NCBI GenBank assembly: GCA_030840805.1
Contig: JAVEDU010000103.1
Span: 1-60,246, forward strand
DNA from: Actinomycetota bacterium
Lineage (GTDB): Bacteria; Actinomycetota; Actinomycetes; Mycobacteriales; HKI-0501
DNA: 60,246 nucleotides
Direction of reading: 5' to 3'
A model generated the notes under the pieces. That model did not search any database. It was not told where the DNA came from and worked only from the letters and a program-made list of their open reading frames with translations. A program made the translations under genes and the position numbers. Each line of letters opens with the position of its first letter. Within the stretch, counting starts at the first letter, position 1. This document shows, piece after piece, positions 7,214-15,582 of the stretch.

Positions 7214-8712
7214 AGACCACGGTGAAGATCGCCCGGGACACCTACCTGGACTCGGTGCTGCAACTCGCCGGGACGCGGGCGATGCGGGAGGTCGACGGCG
7301 TCGACTGGGCGGCGGCCGCGATGGCCACCGCGGCGAACCTCGAGACGCTCGCCGACGAGGGCTTCGACCCGCCGGAGGCCGCGGCGAAGGACCTGTTCCT
7401 CGCGGTGCGCGCCGACTCCGACGAGGCGGTCGAGGCGGCGCTCGCGGCCGGCGAGCAGGCCATGTTCGCCGCGCGGTCGTCCACATCGGACGGCCCGGAG
7501 GAGGTGCCGTCGCTCGGCGAGGCGCTGCGGCAGCAGACCGGGAGCACGATCGCGGTCATCTCGGTCCCCGGGGACTACGCCGCGCTGGAGGCGCACAAGG
7601 CGCTCGCGGCAGGACTCGACGTGCTGCTGTTCAGCGACAACGTCTCCGTCGAGGACGAGATCGCGCTCAAGGAGCACGCCGCGCGGCGGGAACGCTTCGT
7701 GATGGGACCGGGCGCGGGGACCGCGATGCTCGCCCGCACCGGGCTCGGCTTCGCGAACGTCGTGGGCGTGGGCCCGGTCGGCGTCGTCGCGGCCGCCGGG
7801 ACGGGCGCGCAGGAGGCGATGTCCCTGCTGGACCGGTGGGGTGTCGGGGTGTCGCAGGTGATCGGCCTCGGCGGCCGGGACCTCTCCGCCGAGGTCGGCG
7901 GCCGGATGGCGAAGCTCGCGATCGAGGCGCTCCGGGAGGACCCGGACACCGAGGTGATCCTGCTCGTGTCCAAGCCCCCGGCGGCGTCGGTGGCCGCGGA
8001 GGTGCTGTCGTGGGCGGCCCCCACGCCGCTGGTGGCCTCGCTGATCGGCCTCGGCGCCGCACCGTCCACCCCGGACGGTGTGCACGTCTGCGACACGCTG
8101 GAGGGCGGCGTGCTGCGGACCCTCGAACTGCTCGGCCGGGAGGCTCCGGACCTCGGTGCCCCGGACCTCGACGACGTGATCGCCCGGCTCGACCCCGCGC
8201 GGAAGACCGTGCTGGGCCTGTACTCGGGCGGCACGCTCTGCTACGAGGCGCTGTGGCTGCTCGGTGGGACGCTGGGGCCCGTGTACTCGAACACACCGCT
8301 GGACAAGCGGTACGGGCTGCCCGCCCCGGACGGCGCGCACGTGTGCCTCGACCTCGGCGAGGAGGAGTACACCAAGGGGCGGCCGCATCCCATGATCGAC
8401 CCGGAGGCCCGGCTCGAGATGCTCCGCGAGGTGGGCCCGGACGTCGCGGTCGTGCTGCTCGACGTCGTCCTCGGCTACGGCTCCCACGAGGACCCGGCCG
8501 GGATGCTCGCGCCGGTGTGCAAGGAGATCGCTCAGAACGGTGGGCCGCAGGTCGTCGCGTACGTGCTCGGCACCGAGAACGACCCGCAGGGGTACTCGGC
8601 CCAGGTCGACACTCTGGTCGCCGCCGGGTGCATCGTCCCGCAGACCGCGGCACGGGCCGCGCTGATCGCCGCCGCGATCGCCGGTCGGGACGCCGCGAAG
8701 GCGGCGCGGTGA
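7210..8712 (+). CDS. allF: AllF/FdrA-like carbamoyltransferase subunit
   Basis: Product of 500 residues of the FdrA family, related to succinyl-CoA synthetase alpha chains. An N-terminal helical part (1-110) is followed by a Rossmann-like domain with VISVPGDYAALEAHKAL (about 117-133) and GPGAGTAML, then GVVAAAGTGAQE and the domain ending VAYVLGTENDPQ. In E. coli, FdrA (AllF), AllG and AllH form oxamate (oxalurate) carbamoyltransferase, which yields carbamoyl phosphate for a dedicated kinase. Here kinase and AllF are coupled, while AllG and AllH lie on the opposite strand at 14828-16986. The actual carbamoyl donor is unknown; oxalurate is only the precedent. ATG 7210 overlaps the previous stop. 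Confidence 0.88.
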   Translation: MKTTVKIARDTYLDSVLQLAGTRAMREVDGVDWAAAAMATAANLETLADEGFDPPEAAAKDLFLAVRADSDEAVEAALAAGEQAMFAARSSTSDGPEEVPSLGEALRQQTGSTIAVISVPGDYAALEAHKALAAGLDVLLFSDNVSVEDEIALKEHAARRERFVMGPGAGTAMLARTGLGFANVVGVGPVGVVAAAGTGAQEAMSLLDRWGVGVSQVIGLGGRDLSAEVGGRMAKLAIEALREDPDTEVILLVSKPPAASVAAEVLSWAAPTPLVASLIGLGAAPSTPDGVHVCDTLEGGVLRTLELLGREAPDLGAPDLDDVIARLDPARKTVLGLYSGGTLCYEALWLLGGTLGPVYSNTPLDKRYGLPAPDGAHVCLDLGEEEYTKGRPHPMIDPEARLEMLREVGPDVAVVLLDVVLGYGSHEDPAGMLAPVCKEIAQNGGPQVVAYVLGTENDPQGYSAQVDTLVAAGCIVPQTAARAALIAAAIAGRDAAKAAR

Positions 8713-9845
8713 GCGACCCGGGCCGGGTGGCCCTCCTGACCTACTCCACCAAGCCCCGCGGCGGGGTCGTGCACACCCTGGCGCTCGCCGAGGCGCTGAC
8801 CGCGCAGGGCGTCGACGTCGAGGTGTTCGGGCTGGGCTCGGAGGGGTTCTTCCGGCCCACGTCGGTGCCGTACACGCTGTTCCCGGCGCCCGAGGGCTGT
8901 GCGACGCTCGCCGAGAAGGTGTTCGCCTCGGTCGACGCGATGGCGGCGGGTCTCGCGAAGGTGGCCGGCGACTTCGACCTGCTGCACGCGCAGGACTGCA
9001 TGTCGGCCCGGGCCGCCGCCCGGGTCCGGGACGAGGCGGCCCGTCCGCTGCCGGTGGTCCGAACCGTCCACCACGTGGACGACTTCACCACCGAGGCGCT
9101 CGTCGACTGCCAGCGCCGCGCGATCCTGGAGCCCGACCACCTGCTGGTGGTGTCCGCCCAGTGGCGGGAGATCCTGGCCGCCGACTACGGCGTGACTTCG
9201 GAGATCGTGCGGAACGGCGTGGACGTCGCCCGGCTCGCCGGCGCGCGCTCGTCCGCGCTGCGGGCGCCGTTCGGCGACCGCTTCCTCTTCCTCGCCGTCG
9301 GCGGGATCGAGCCGCGGAAGGGCAGCACCACGCTGTTCCGCGCGCTGGGCCTGCTCCGTGAGCGCGGCCTGCGCCCGGCGCTCGCCATCGTGGGTGGACA
9401 GTCGTTCCAGGACTACGAGGCGTACCGGCAGGAGGCCCTCGCCCTCCTGCCGTCGCTCGGCCTCACCCTCGGTACCGACGTGGTACGGGTCGGTACGGTC
9501 ACCGACGCCGAGCTGGCCACCTGGTACCGGAGCGCGGACGCGCTCGCGTTCCCGTCGGTCAAGGAGGGGTTCGGCCTGGTGGCGCTCGAGGCGCTGGCCG
9601 CGGACCTCCCGGTGGTCGCGAGCGACCTGCCGGTGTTCCGGGAGTTCCTCACCGACGGTCGCGACGCGCTGCTGCCGGCCGTGGGCGACCCGGCCGCGCT
9701 CGCGGACGCGATGGAGCGCGTGATGACGGACCCCGCGCTACGGTCCGCGCTGGTCGAGGGCGGCCGGGCGGTGGTGCCGCGGTTCACCTGGGCCGCGTCG
9801 GCCACCCGGCACCGGGAGATCTACCGGGCGGTGCTGCCCGGGTGA
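8709..9845 (+). CDS. MSMEG_0565-family glycosyltransferase
   Basis: Product of 378 residues, GT-B fold (GT4 type). N-terminal YSTKPRGGVVHTLALAEAL is the acceptor-side glycine loop; C-terminal VGGIEPRKGSTTL and FPSVKEGFGLVALEALAADLPVVASD give the nucleotide-sugar site with the EX7E motif. Donor and acceptor are unknown. MSMEG_0565-type enzymes travel with the Nit1C/Sll0783 genes, which suggests the pathway makes or uses a glycosylated metabolite. GTG 8709 overlaps the AllF stop (GTGA). It ends 22 bases before the convergent nitrile hydratase operon. Confidence 0.85.
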   Translation: MSDPGRVALLTYSTKPRGGVVHTLALAEALTAQGVDVEVFGLGSEGFFRPTSVPYTLFPAPEGCATLAEKVFASVDAMAAGLAKVAGDFDLLHAQDCMSARAAARVRDEAARPLPVVRTVHHVDDFTTEALVDCQRRAILEPDHLLVVSAQWREILAADYGVTSEIVRNGVDVARLAGARSSALRAPFGDRFLFLAVGGIEPRKGSTTLFRALGLLRERGLRPALAIVGGQSFQDYEAYRQEALALLPSLGLTLGTDVVRVGTVTDAELATWYRSADALAFPSVKEGFGLVALEALAADLPVVASDLPVFREFLTDGRDALLPAVGDPAALADAMERVMTDPALRSALVEGGRAVVPRFTWAASATRHREIYRAVLPG

Positions 9846-9867
9846 GACGCCGGGCAGTCCGTGCTCC

Positions 9868-10236
9868 TCAGTGGACGTGGTCGTGGTCGGCGTGGTCGTG
9901 GCCGTGGTCCCAGCCCGCCGGGCGGGCGGCGAGCTCGCCGGCCCGGTCCCCGACCGCCCGGTCGGCGACGAGGCCGCGGGTCACCACGACCCGTTCGAGC
10001 GCCTCGAGCCAGCACCGGTAGTAGCTGAAACACTCCCCCGGCTCGTGACCGGACTCCCAGGCGGCGATCCGCGCGACCAGCTCGGTCCGGAAGTCCTCCC
10101 ACTCGAACGTGCCGGCCTCCCGCAGCGCCATCGCCAGCCCGAACGCGCGGCTCTCCCACGGTTGCGCGAACACGAGCTCGCCGTTGCTGCGCGGCGGTGC
10201 CGCGGGGCCGTCGACGTCGAGCTGCACGACGGTCAC
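9868..10236 (-). CDS. nitrile hydratase activator with His-rich tail
   Basis: Product of 122 residues homologous to the N-terminal half of nitrile hydratase beta: [20 protein letters not shown], then [15 protein letters not shown]. Such P14K/NhlE-type proteins swap with the alpha subunit and insert cobalt. The C-terminus ends in [12 protein letters not shown], an obvious metal-binding tail that supports a Co chaperone role. GTG 10236 overlaps the alpha stop (GTGA), placing it third in the beta-alpha-activator order usual for Co-type enzymes. Confidence 0.88.
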   Translation of the reverse strand: MTVVQLDVDGPAAPPRSNGELVFAQPWESRAFGLAMALREAGTFEWEDFRTELVARIAAWESGHEPGECFSYYRCWLEALERVVVTRGLVADRAVGDRAGELAARPAGWDHGHDHADHDHVH

Positions 10237-10808
10237 GCCCGCACCTCCGCGACGCCGACCATGGTGTCCCGCGCGACCAGCGCGACGAGCTGCTCCTCGG
10301 TGTGGTCCTCGGTGCCCTCCGGGCGGCGTGGCAGCACGAAGAAGCGGGCCTCGGAGCTCGAGTCCCACACCTCGATGCGCCGGTCCGCCGGAACCTCGAG
10401 GCCCATCTCGGCGAGCACCGTGCGCGGCTCGCGGACGACCCGGGCGCGGTACGCCGGGTCCTTGTACCAGGACGGCGGCAGGCCGAGCAGCGGCCACGGG
10501 TAGCAGGAGCACAGTGTGCAGACGACGACGTTGTGGACCTCGTCGGTGTTCTCCACGACGACGAGGTGCTCGCCCTGCGGGCCCTTGAAGCCCAGCTCCG
10601 CCACGGCGGCCGTGCCGTCGTCGAGCAGGCGCGCCTTGTACTCCGGGTCGGTCCACGCCTTCGCGACGACCCGGGCGCCGTTCAGCGGGCCGACGTCCTT
10701 CTCGTACATCTTGATGTAGGCGTCCATGACCTTCGGGTCGACGAGCCCGCGCTCCACCAGCAACTGCTCGAGCGCCTCGGTGCGCAGCTCGATGGGGATG
10801 CGGGTCAT
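10233..10808 (-). CDS. nitrile hydratase alpha subunit, cobalt type
   Basis: Product of 191 residues with the claw-setting motif VCTLCSC at about 96-102. The three Cys ligate non-corrin Co(III), two being oxidised to sulfinic and sulfenic forms. Thr in VCTLCSC marks the cobalt type; iron enzymes have Ser. [23 protein letters not shown] follows as usual. It hydrates nitriles (or thiocyanate in the related SCN hydrolase) to amides. The alpha subunit is slightly short compared with about 200-205 residues. ATG 10808 overlaps the beta stop. No amidase gene is found in the window, which is unusual for a nitrile-use cluster. Confidence 0.93.
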   Translation of the reverse strand: MTRIPIELRTEALEQLLVERGLVDPKVMDAYIKMYEKDVGPLNGARVVAKAWTDPEYKARLLDDGTAAVAELGFKGPQGEHLVVVENTDEVHNVVVCTLCSCYPWPLLGLPPSWYKDPAYRARVVREPRTVLAEMGLEVPADRRIEVWDSSSEARFFVLPRRPEGTEDHTEEQLVALVARDTMVGVAEVRA

Positions 10809-11494
10809 CCGGTCGCCTCCAGGTAGCTCTCGTACAGGTCGATGTTGAGGTCGAACTGCTCGGCGTCCGGGCCGAACAGCTCGCGGGAGCCGAAGCGCAC
10901 GGTGTACACCCACTGGGCGTTCTCGCCCTGGAAGTGGGCGTGCGAGTCGGGCAGGACCTGCGCGGGCTCGACGATGCCGACCGTGCCCTCGTGGCCCATG
11001 ACGTAGCGGGGCAGCCGGGTGTGGCCCGGCGGGTCGAACCGTCTCGCCCGGACGCGGTCGCCGACCTTGAACGCCGGCGGCGACTCGATGGTGCGGATCG
11101 AGCCCCCCGCGGTCGGCGTGTAGTCGGGCCTGTGCGGCTCCGGCGCCGGTGGTTCGTCCACATCGGACTCCCCGGCCAGCCGTGCCGCCCGGGCCTCGAC
11201 CGTGCCGGGCGCGACGATGGTGCTGTCGGACAGCAGGTTCTCGGCGCCGTGCAGCCACCGTCCGTAGTACCCGTCGTCGAAGTAGTCCTCGCGGTCGAGC
11301 CGGCTCATCGAGTGCCGGAATGCGTCGAGGTTCGTGCCCGACACCCGCATCGAGAGCAGCGCGAGGGCGAAGGCGCGCGCCTCCCACCGTTCACCGAACA
11401 CCGGCTCGTCCGGCTTCGGAACGGGGGCGCGGCCCCAGCCCTCGGCGCCGCCCAGGTCGTGGACACCCGGCGTGGGGTGGACGGTGCTCACCAT
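10805..11494 (-). CDS. nitrile hydratase beta subunit
   Basis: Product of 229 residues. N-terminal [10 protein letters not shown] and [14 protein letters not shown] are the family signature, and the C-terminal SH3-like barrel begins near [27 protein letters not shown] (about 140-166). It forms the heterodimer with alpha and lines the substrate channel. ATG 11494 has AGGAGG 2-7 bases upstream. The gene lies 62 bases after the DsrE-like gene, separated by a 12-bp hairpin, in one minus-strand run from 13666. Confidence 0.93.
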   Translation of the reverse strand: MVSTVHPTPGVHDLGGAEGWGRAPVPKPDEPVFGERWEARAFALALLSMRVSGTNLDAFRHSMSRLDREDYFDDGYYGRWLHGAENLLSDSTIVAPGTVEARAARLAGESDVDEPPAPEPHRPDYTPTAGGSIRTIESPPAFKVGDRVRARRFDPPGHTRLPRYVMGHEGTVGIVEPAQVLPDSHAHFQGENAQWVYTVRFGSRELFGPDAEQFDLNIDLYESYLEATG

Positions 11495-11516
11495 GGCCTC
11501 CTGTAAGGCGTGGGGT

Positions 11517-11548
11517 GGCGCCGGGCGGACCGTGGCCCGCCCGGCGCC
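11517..11548. terminator. intercistronic hairpin, 12-bp stem
   Basis: Arms GGCGCCGGGCGG (11517-11528) and CCGCCCGGCGCC (11537-11548) are perfect reverse complements with an 8-base loop. It lies between the DsrE-like gene and nitrile hydratase beta, with no T-run. It could terminate part of the transcription or stabilise the upstream mRNA so that the DsrE-like protein is made in excess. Confidence 0.55.
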
Positions 11549-11556
11549 GGGGGAAC

Positions 11557-12045
11557 TCAGACCGTCCAGGTGTTCATCTGGAAGGCGCCTTCCTTCCACG
11601 CGGTGAGCGCGGAGTCCAGCACGTCCAGCGGGCTGAACGGGATGACGCCCGGGAGCAGGTCGTCCTCACGGAACCCGTACAGCGCGCCCATCGCGAAGCG
11701 GCACGCATAGATCTTCGCGCCCTCCTTCATGAGCGTCTTGAGCTGGTCGTTGATCGCGAGGTGGCCGGGGAAGGCCGCCTGGCCCACGGCCGGGTACCCG
11801 CGGGTGCCCGATGCGAGGAGCACGCCGGGGCCGTACAGGACGATCGATACGTCGAAGCCCTTGCGGACGAGGCGCGTCGAGGTCAGCAGGTTGACCAGGG
11901 CCACCGAGCCCTCGTACGGCACGGTGTGGATGAAGATGAACGCCTTCTGCCCCGGCTCCGCCTTGATGTCGGGGAAGAGCTTCTCCTCGGCGTTGTAGAG
12001 GGTCTCTCCCTCGGCCGGGAGCTCGGTATTGACTGTCTTCGGCAT
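11557..12045 (-). CDS. MSMEG_0572/Sll0783-family DsrE-like protein
   Basis: Product of 162 residues with a DsrE/DsrF-like fold: KAFIFIHTVPYEGSVALVNLL, GFDVSIVLYGPGV, then KTLMKEGAKIYACRFAMGALYGF containing its only cysteine (about 115). That Cys is in the position where DsrE-like proteins can carry persulfide, so sulfur transfer is possible. The family was named for nitrogen-starvation response and is a hallmark of Nit1C-type clusters. ATG 12045 has AGGAGG 7 bases upstream. Co-transcribed with the flavoprotein and nitrile hydratase. Confidence 0.85.
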   Translation of the reverse strand: MPKTVNTELPAEGETLYNAEEKLFPDIKAEPGQKAFIFIHTVPYEGSVALVNLLTSTRLVRKGFDVSIVLYGPGVLLASGTRGYPAVGQAAFPGHLAINDQLKTLMKEGAKIYACRFAMGALYGFREDDLLPGVIPFSPLDVLDSALTAWKEGAFQMNTWTV

Positions 12046-12069
12046 GCAGTTCCTCCTGGTTGACGTGCT

Positions 12070-12321
12070 CTACACCGCCGGGCCGGCCGGCTGAGTCGGC
12101 TTGGGCCAGTGCTTGCGGTGGCTGCCGGGCATGGCAGCCATGACCTTGCGGCGGACCGACCACGGCGTCCACCGGTACACGGGGACGAAGATCTTCGTCC
12201 AGAAGAAGGAGCCCTCGACGGGCGGCGGCGTCATGCCGTGGATCCGGGCCACCCGCCCCTGCGCGTCCCGCAGGAGGTGGTGCTCGGCGTTCTCCCGGAG
12301 CCACCGAGACGGCGATCGCAT
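12070..12321 (-). CDS. small hypothetical protein, 83 aa
   Basis: Product of 83 residues, basic (many Arg/Lys/His), aromatic in the middle (FFWTKIFVPVYRWTPWSVRR), with no signal and no cysteine. I do not recognise it. It sits 1 base after the flavoprotein stop and 24 bases before the DsrE-like start, so it is clearly part of the operon. The central hydrophobic-aromatic stretch might touch membrane or a partner protein. Confidence 0.65.
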   Translation of the reverse strand: MRSPSRWLRENAEHHLLRDAQGRVARIHGMTPPPVEGSFFWTKIFVPVYRWTPWSVRRKVMAAMPGSHRKHWPKPTQPAGPAV

Positions 12322-12322
12322 G

Positions 12323-13666
12323 TCAGGCTCCCCGGGCCGCCGCGGCGACGCCGTCTTGCGCGGCGACCGCGATCGGCTCGTTCAGCGCCCCGATCGGGGG
12401 CGAGTAGACGTTCTCCATGGTGGCGAGGTCGTGGAGCGTGAGCCCCTTCTTCACCGCGACGCCGAGGAAGTCCGCCCGTTCCTTGATCCCCTCGCCGCCG
12501 ACCATCTGCGCGCCGATGAGGCGCAGGCTGCCCGGCTCGGCGAGGAGCTTGACCCGCACCGGCTTCACGCCGGGGAAGTACCGCGCCCGCGAGATGCCGG
12601 TGGCGCGGCCGACCACGTACGGCATGCCGAGGGCCTCGGCCGCCACCTCGCCGAACGCGACGCCGCCGATGATCCACTTGCCCGCGACGGTCGCCCAGGG
12701 GACGTAGACCGGCTGGTACGACCGGTCGCCGCCGCCGGCGTTGAAGCCCGCGACCTTGCCCTGGGCGTACGCGTGGCTGCCGGTGAGGCCCTGCAGCGGG
12801 ACTCCCGCGATGTGCGGGATCTCGCAGACGTCGCCGGCCGCGAACACGCCGGGGACCGAGGTCAGCATGTGGTCATTGACGACGACACCCCCGGTCGAGC
12901 CGATCGCGAGGCCGCCCGCGACGGCGAGCGCGTTGCTGGGCACCTTGTGCGTCGCGACGACGACGAGTTCGGCCGGGAGCTCACCGCCGGACGTGGCGAC
13001 CCCGCGGACGTGTCCGGCGCCGTCGTCGAGAAACGCCTCGAGCTTGGTGTTCCAGTGCATCTGCACGCCCATCTCGGCCCAGGACTCCTGGACCGGGGCG
13101 ACGACGTCGGGGTCACAGAGGTCGCCGAGCGCCCACGGGTGCGGGTCGATCACGTGCGTCTCGATCCCGCGGTGGGCGAGCGCGGTGACCATCTCCAGGC
13201 CGAGTGGCGAGGCCTCCACGACGACCGCGCGCTTCACGGTGTCGAGGACCTTGTCCCACTCCATCGCGGCACGGATGTTCTTGACCCGGTACAGGCCGTC
13301 GAGGTCACTGCCCGGGACGCCCGGGTCCTTGTAGTCGAAGCCGGTGGCGACGACGAGCGCGTCGTACGCGACCTCGCCCACCCCCTCGACGTGGACCCGC
13401 TTCGCGGCCGTGTCGATCGACCGCACCGTCGTCTCGTACGAGATCTCGATGCCGGCGTCCACATAGGCCTGCTTGTCCGCGAGGAACAGGGACTGGAAGT
13501 CCGGGATTTCCTTGCCGTGCACGTACGGGATGCCGCAGGGACTGTAGGCGACGTCTTCGAACTGCGTGAAGACGAGGACTCTGTTGGCGGGGTCGGCGGC
13601 CTTCACGCCACCTGCCGCGCCTATTCCGGCGGCACCGCCTCCGACGATCACAACTGTTCGAGCCAA
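12323..13666 (-). CDS. CoA-disulfide-reductase-like flavoprotein with altered NAD loop
   Basis: Product of 447 residues of the pyridine nucleotide-disulfide oxidoreductase class with a single redox Cys, like CoA-disulfide reductases. FAD loop VVIVGGGAAGIGAAGG (5-20); redox site YSPCGIPY with Cys44; second FAD motif VPGVFAAGDVCEI (about 272-284); dimerisation domain at the C-terminus. The second Rossmann loop, normally GxGxxG for NAD(P)H, reads VVVEASPLGLEM (about 167-178), so two of the three glycines are gone. Electron donor may therefore not be NAD(P)H. Likely role: reducing a mixed or cofactor disulfide or persulfide. TTG 13666 has GAGGTGGG upstream. First gene of the nitrile hydratase transcript. 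Confidence 0.82.
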   Translation of the reverse strand: MARTVVIVGGGAAGIGAAGGVKAADPANRVLVFTQFEDVAYSPCGIPYVHGKEIPDFQSLFLADKQAYVDAGIEISYETTVRSIDTAAKRVHVEGVGEVAYDALVVATGFDYKDPGVPGSDLDGLYRVKNIRAAMEWDKVLDTVKRAVVVEASPLGLEMVTALAHRGIETHVIDPHPWALGDLCDPDVVAPVQESWAEMGVQMHWNTKLEAFLDDGAGHVRGVATSGGELPAELVVVATHKVPSNALAVAGGLAIGSTGGVVVNDHMLTSVPGVFAAGDVCEIPHIAGVPLQGLTGSHAYAQGKVAGFNAGGGDRSYQPVYVPWATVAGKWIIGGVAFGEVAAEALGMPYVVGRATGISRARYFPGVKPVRVKLLAEPGSLRLIGAQMVGGEGIKERADFLGVAVKKGLTLHDLATMENVYSPPIGALNEPIAVAAQDGVAAAARGA

Positions 13667-13716
13667 GGGAACCCACCTCGGTGGTGCGGCTAGGCGTACA
13701 TCATTGGAACCGGGCG

Positions 13717-13753
13717 CGTTGACTATGCTGCATGGGATTTCGCGGTGTCAACG
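13717..13753. promoter_or_regulatory. promoter and inverted repeat between flavoprotein operon and regulator
   Basis: On the minus strand, TTGACA (13751-13746) and CATAGT (13727-13722) are separated by 18 bases, a good promoter for the flavoprotein-nitrile hydratase operon. The same stretch is bounded by a 7-bp inverted repeat, CGTTGAC (13717-13723) and GTCAACG (13747-13753). The coenzyme-M operon promoter at 22368-22405 has the same architecture, so this may be the operator of the adjacent XRE-cupin regulator. Confidence 0.5.
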
Positions 13754-13802
13754 GGTTCACCGGTACGTTTTGATCAGGGCGCAAAACTCCGAGGGAGACG
13801 AC

Positions 13803-14417
13803 ATGACCCAGACCTTCCCCGCGGCGGGCGATGGCGACGACGCGGCCGACCAGGTCAGGGAGATCGTCAGCCTCATCGGCCCGAAGCTGCACGAGCTCCG
13901 CAAGACGAAGGGACACTCGCTCCAGCAGCTCGCGACCCTGTCCGACGTGTCGGCGGCCGCGATCCACAAGATCGAGCGGAACGGCATGGTCCCGACGATC
14001 ACGACCCTGCTGAAGCTCGGGACCGCGCTCGGCGTTGCGGTGAGCTACTTCGTCGACGAGGAGGGCATGGCCCCCCAGCGGGTCGTGTACACCCCGGCGG
14101 ATCAGCGCTCGGTCGTCTTCACGCCGCACCAGGGGCTCACCCTCGACGGGATCACCGGGAGCTACCGGCAGTTCCAGACCGCGGCCGCGATGGCGACGAT
14201 CAGGCCGGGCGCGAACAGCGGGGAGAAACTGCTGGAGCACCCGGGCGAGGAGTTGGTGCACATCACCGAGGGGGTTCTCAGCTTCGAGGTCGGGGGCGAG
14301 AGCTTCCGCCTCGGCGCAGGTGACTCCCTGCACTTCGGCGGGGAGCTCCCGCACCGTTGGGCGAACAAGGGCGACGGCCCGGCACGCGGCGTCTGGGTCG
14401 CCCTCCGCAGCGCCTGA
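13803..14417 (+). CDS. XRE-family regulator with cupin sensor domain
   Basis: Product of 204 residues. The helix-turn-helix is at about 22-76 (SLQQLATLSDVSAAAIHKIE is the DNA-reading part). A C-terminal cupin_2 domain at about 130-200 has HPGEELVHITEGVLSFEV and GDSLHFGGELPHRW. Such proteins are usually local repressors whose cupin binds the pathway metabolite. ATG 14417-coding frame starts at 13803 after GAGGGAGACG. Divergent from the flavoprotein operon across a region with a 7-bp inverted repeat. It is the only regulator in 3817-23361 and so the prime candidate to control the island. Confidence 0.88.
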   Translation: MTQTFPAAGDGDDAADQVREIVSLIGPKLHELRKTKGHSLQQLATLSDVSAAAIHKIERNGMVPTITTLLKLGTALGVAVSYFVDEEGMAPQRVVYTPADQRSVVFTPHQGLTLDGITGSYRQFQTAAAMATIRPGANSGEKLLEHPGEELVHITEGVLSFEVGGESFRLGAGDSLHFGGELPHRWANKGDGPARGVWVALRSA

Positions 14418-14432
14418 CCGCCGTCGCGCCGA

Positions 14433-14831
14433 TCACTGCCGCGACACATGGGATACGGTAATCTGCGGCGGTTTCCGCAGTGTGTTGGTCACGTAACAGA
14501 CCCGTTCCGCGGCGGCCATCAGCCGCTCGGCGTCGGAGTCCGGGAGGGGCGTGACGACCTCGATCGCGAGGTCGGAGAACCGCGGACCGTCGTACGTCCC
14601 GGTCACCGCGACCTCGACCGCGGGCAGCGCGACGTCCCGCTTCCGGGCGCTGTAGACCAGCGCGAGCACGAAGCACGACGCGACCGACGCGAGGAAGTAG
14701 TCGGTCGGCTGCGGGCCGGTGTCGTCGCCGCCCACCGACGGCGGCTCGTCGATACGCTGGGTGAAGCGGCCGGCGGTGACGTCGACCTGGAAGCCGGTGC
14801 GCCACTGCGCATTCACGATACGGGTCGTCAT
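14433..14831 (-). CDS. OsmC-family protein
   Basis: Product of 132 residues, OsmC/Ohr fold. Two conserved cysteines are in ASCFVLAL (about 52) and ERVCYVTNTL (about 111), the peroxidatic/resolving pair. Family members reduce organic hydroperoxides or act on other activated sulfur or acyl species. ATG overlaps the AllH stop (ATGA), so it is the last gene of the coenzyme M-AllGH operon and probably protects or handles a thiol intermediate. Convergent with the XRE gene, 15 bases apart. Confidence 0.85.
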   Translation of the reverse strand: MTTRIVNAQWRTGFQVDVTAGRFTQRIDEPPSVGGDDTGPQPTDYFLASVASCFVLALVYSARKRDVALPAVEVAVTGTYDGPRFSDLAIEVVTPLPDSDAERLMAAAERVCYVTNTLRKPPQITVSHVSRQ

Positions 14832-15580
14832 GCATGGCCTCTCTCGTCGGTACAGGCTCTCTCGTGTCGACAACCGATCAGGAACCCGTGGGCGAGATCC
14901 AGACCGGACGTGTGCCCCACCGCGGCGAGCCGCGCGCGGGCCCGCCGTGCCGCGGGTGCGTCCCCGGCCGCGCACGCGGCCGCGAGGTCGTGCAGCGCGG
15001 CGACCGACCGACCCCGCGCCGCCCAGCCCAGGAACGCCCGGGAGATCTCGTGCGTCCGCGCTCCCCTGGCCAGGGCCAGCAGATCCCGCTCCGGCTGTCC
15101 CGCCGCGCGGGCGGCCAGGAGCAGGCCGGCGAGCACGTCGTCCCCTGCCGGGGTCAGTCCGATCCCCCGGCCGGCGAGCAGGGCTGCCGCAGTGGCCAGC
15201 CCGTGCCGCCGCAGGGTCTGCGTGATGTCGTCGCCAGGTGCCCCTCCGAGGTCGAGATCGGGTCGGTGGTCGAGCACGTCGGCCAGCACGCCGACGACCT
15301 CGGCCACCGGGGGGAACGGCGGTGGCCGCCACACCTCCGCACACCCCGGCACGTCGAGGACGTCACCGACCGCGACCGACGGCAGCGCTGCCACGTGTGC
15401 ATGCAGCGGTCCCGGCTCGGCAGCCGTACCGACCAGGGCGAGCAGACCACGGGGGTACGACAGATAGACGGCGCGGCGGAACACCGCGACGACACGGCCG
15501 GGGGCGCCACCGGTGAGCGCCGCCGCGGCCCCCTCGCCGACCCGGACCGGCCGGACGACCGGGCCCGGCGCGGCCACCAT
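14828..15580 (-). CDS. allH: AllH-like (DUF2877) carbamoyltransferase subunit
   Basis: Product of 250 residues, DUF2877 family. The conserved segment LAGRGIGLTPAGDDVLAGLLLAAR (about 150-173) is the signature, followed by ISRAFLGWAARG. With FdrA/AllF and AllG it forms the E. coli oxamate carbamoyltransferase. ATG 15580 is 2 bases after the AllG stop with GAGGAG overlapping it. The separation of allGH from allF onto opposite strands within the same island implies coordinated control of two transcripts. Confidence 0.83.
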   Translation of the reverse strand: MVAAPGPVVRPVRVGEGAAAALTGGAPGRVVAVFRRAVYLSYPRGLLALVGTAAEPGPLHAHVAALPSVAVGDVLDVPGCAEVWRPPPFPPVAEVVGVLADVLDHRPDLDLGGAPGDDITQTLRRHGLATAAALLAGRGIGLTPAGDDVLAGLLLAARAAGQPERDLLALARGARTHEISRAFLGWAARGRSVAALHDLAAACAAGDAPAARRARARLAAVGHTSGLDLAHGFLIGCRHERACTDERGHA

Positions 15581-15582
15581 CC

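Noticed and set aside
6263-8712. Arginine deiminase pathway
   Set aside because: Carbamate kinase is present but no arginine deiminase or ornithine carbamoyltransferase is seen; FdrA, DUF1116 and DUF2877 proteins fit AllFGHK better.
9868-10236. His-rich repeat DNA at 9880-9915 as a tandem repeat element
   Set aside because: It is simply codons for the [10 protein letters not shown] tail of the activator.
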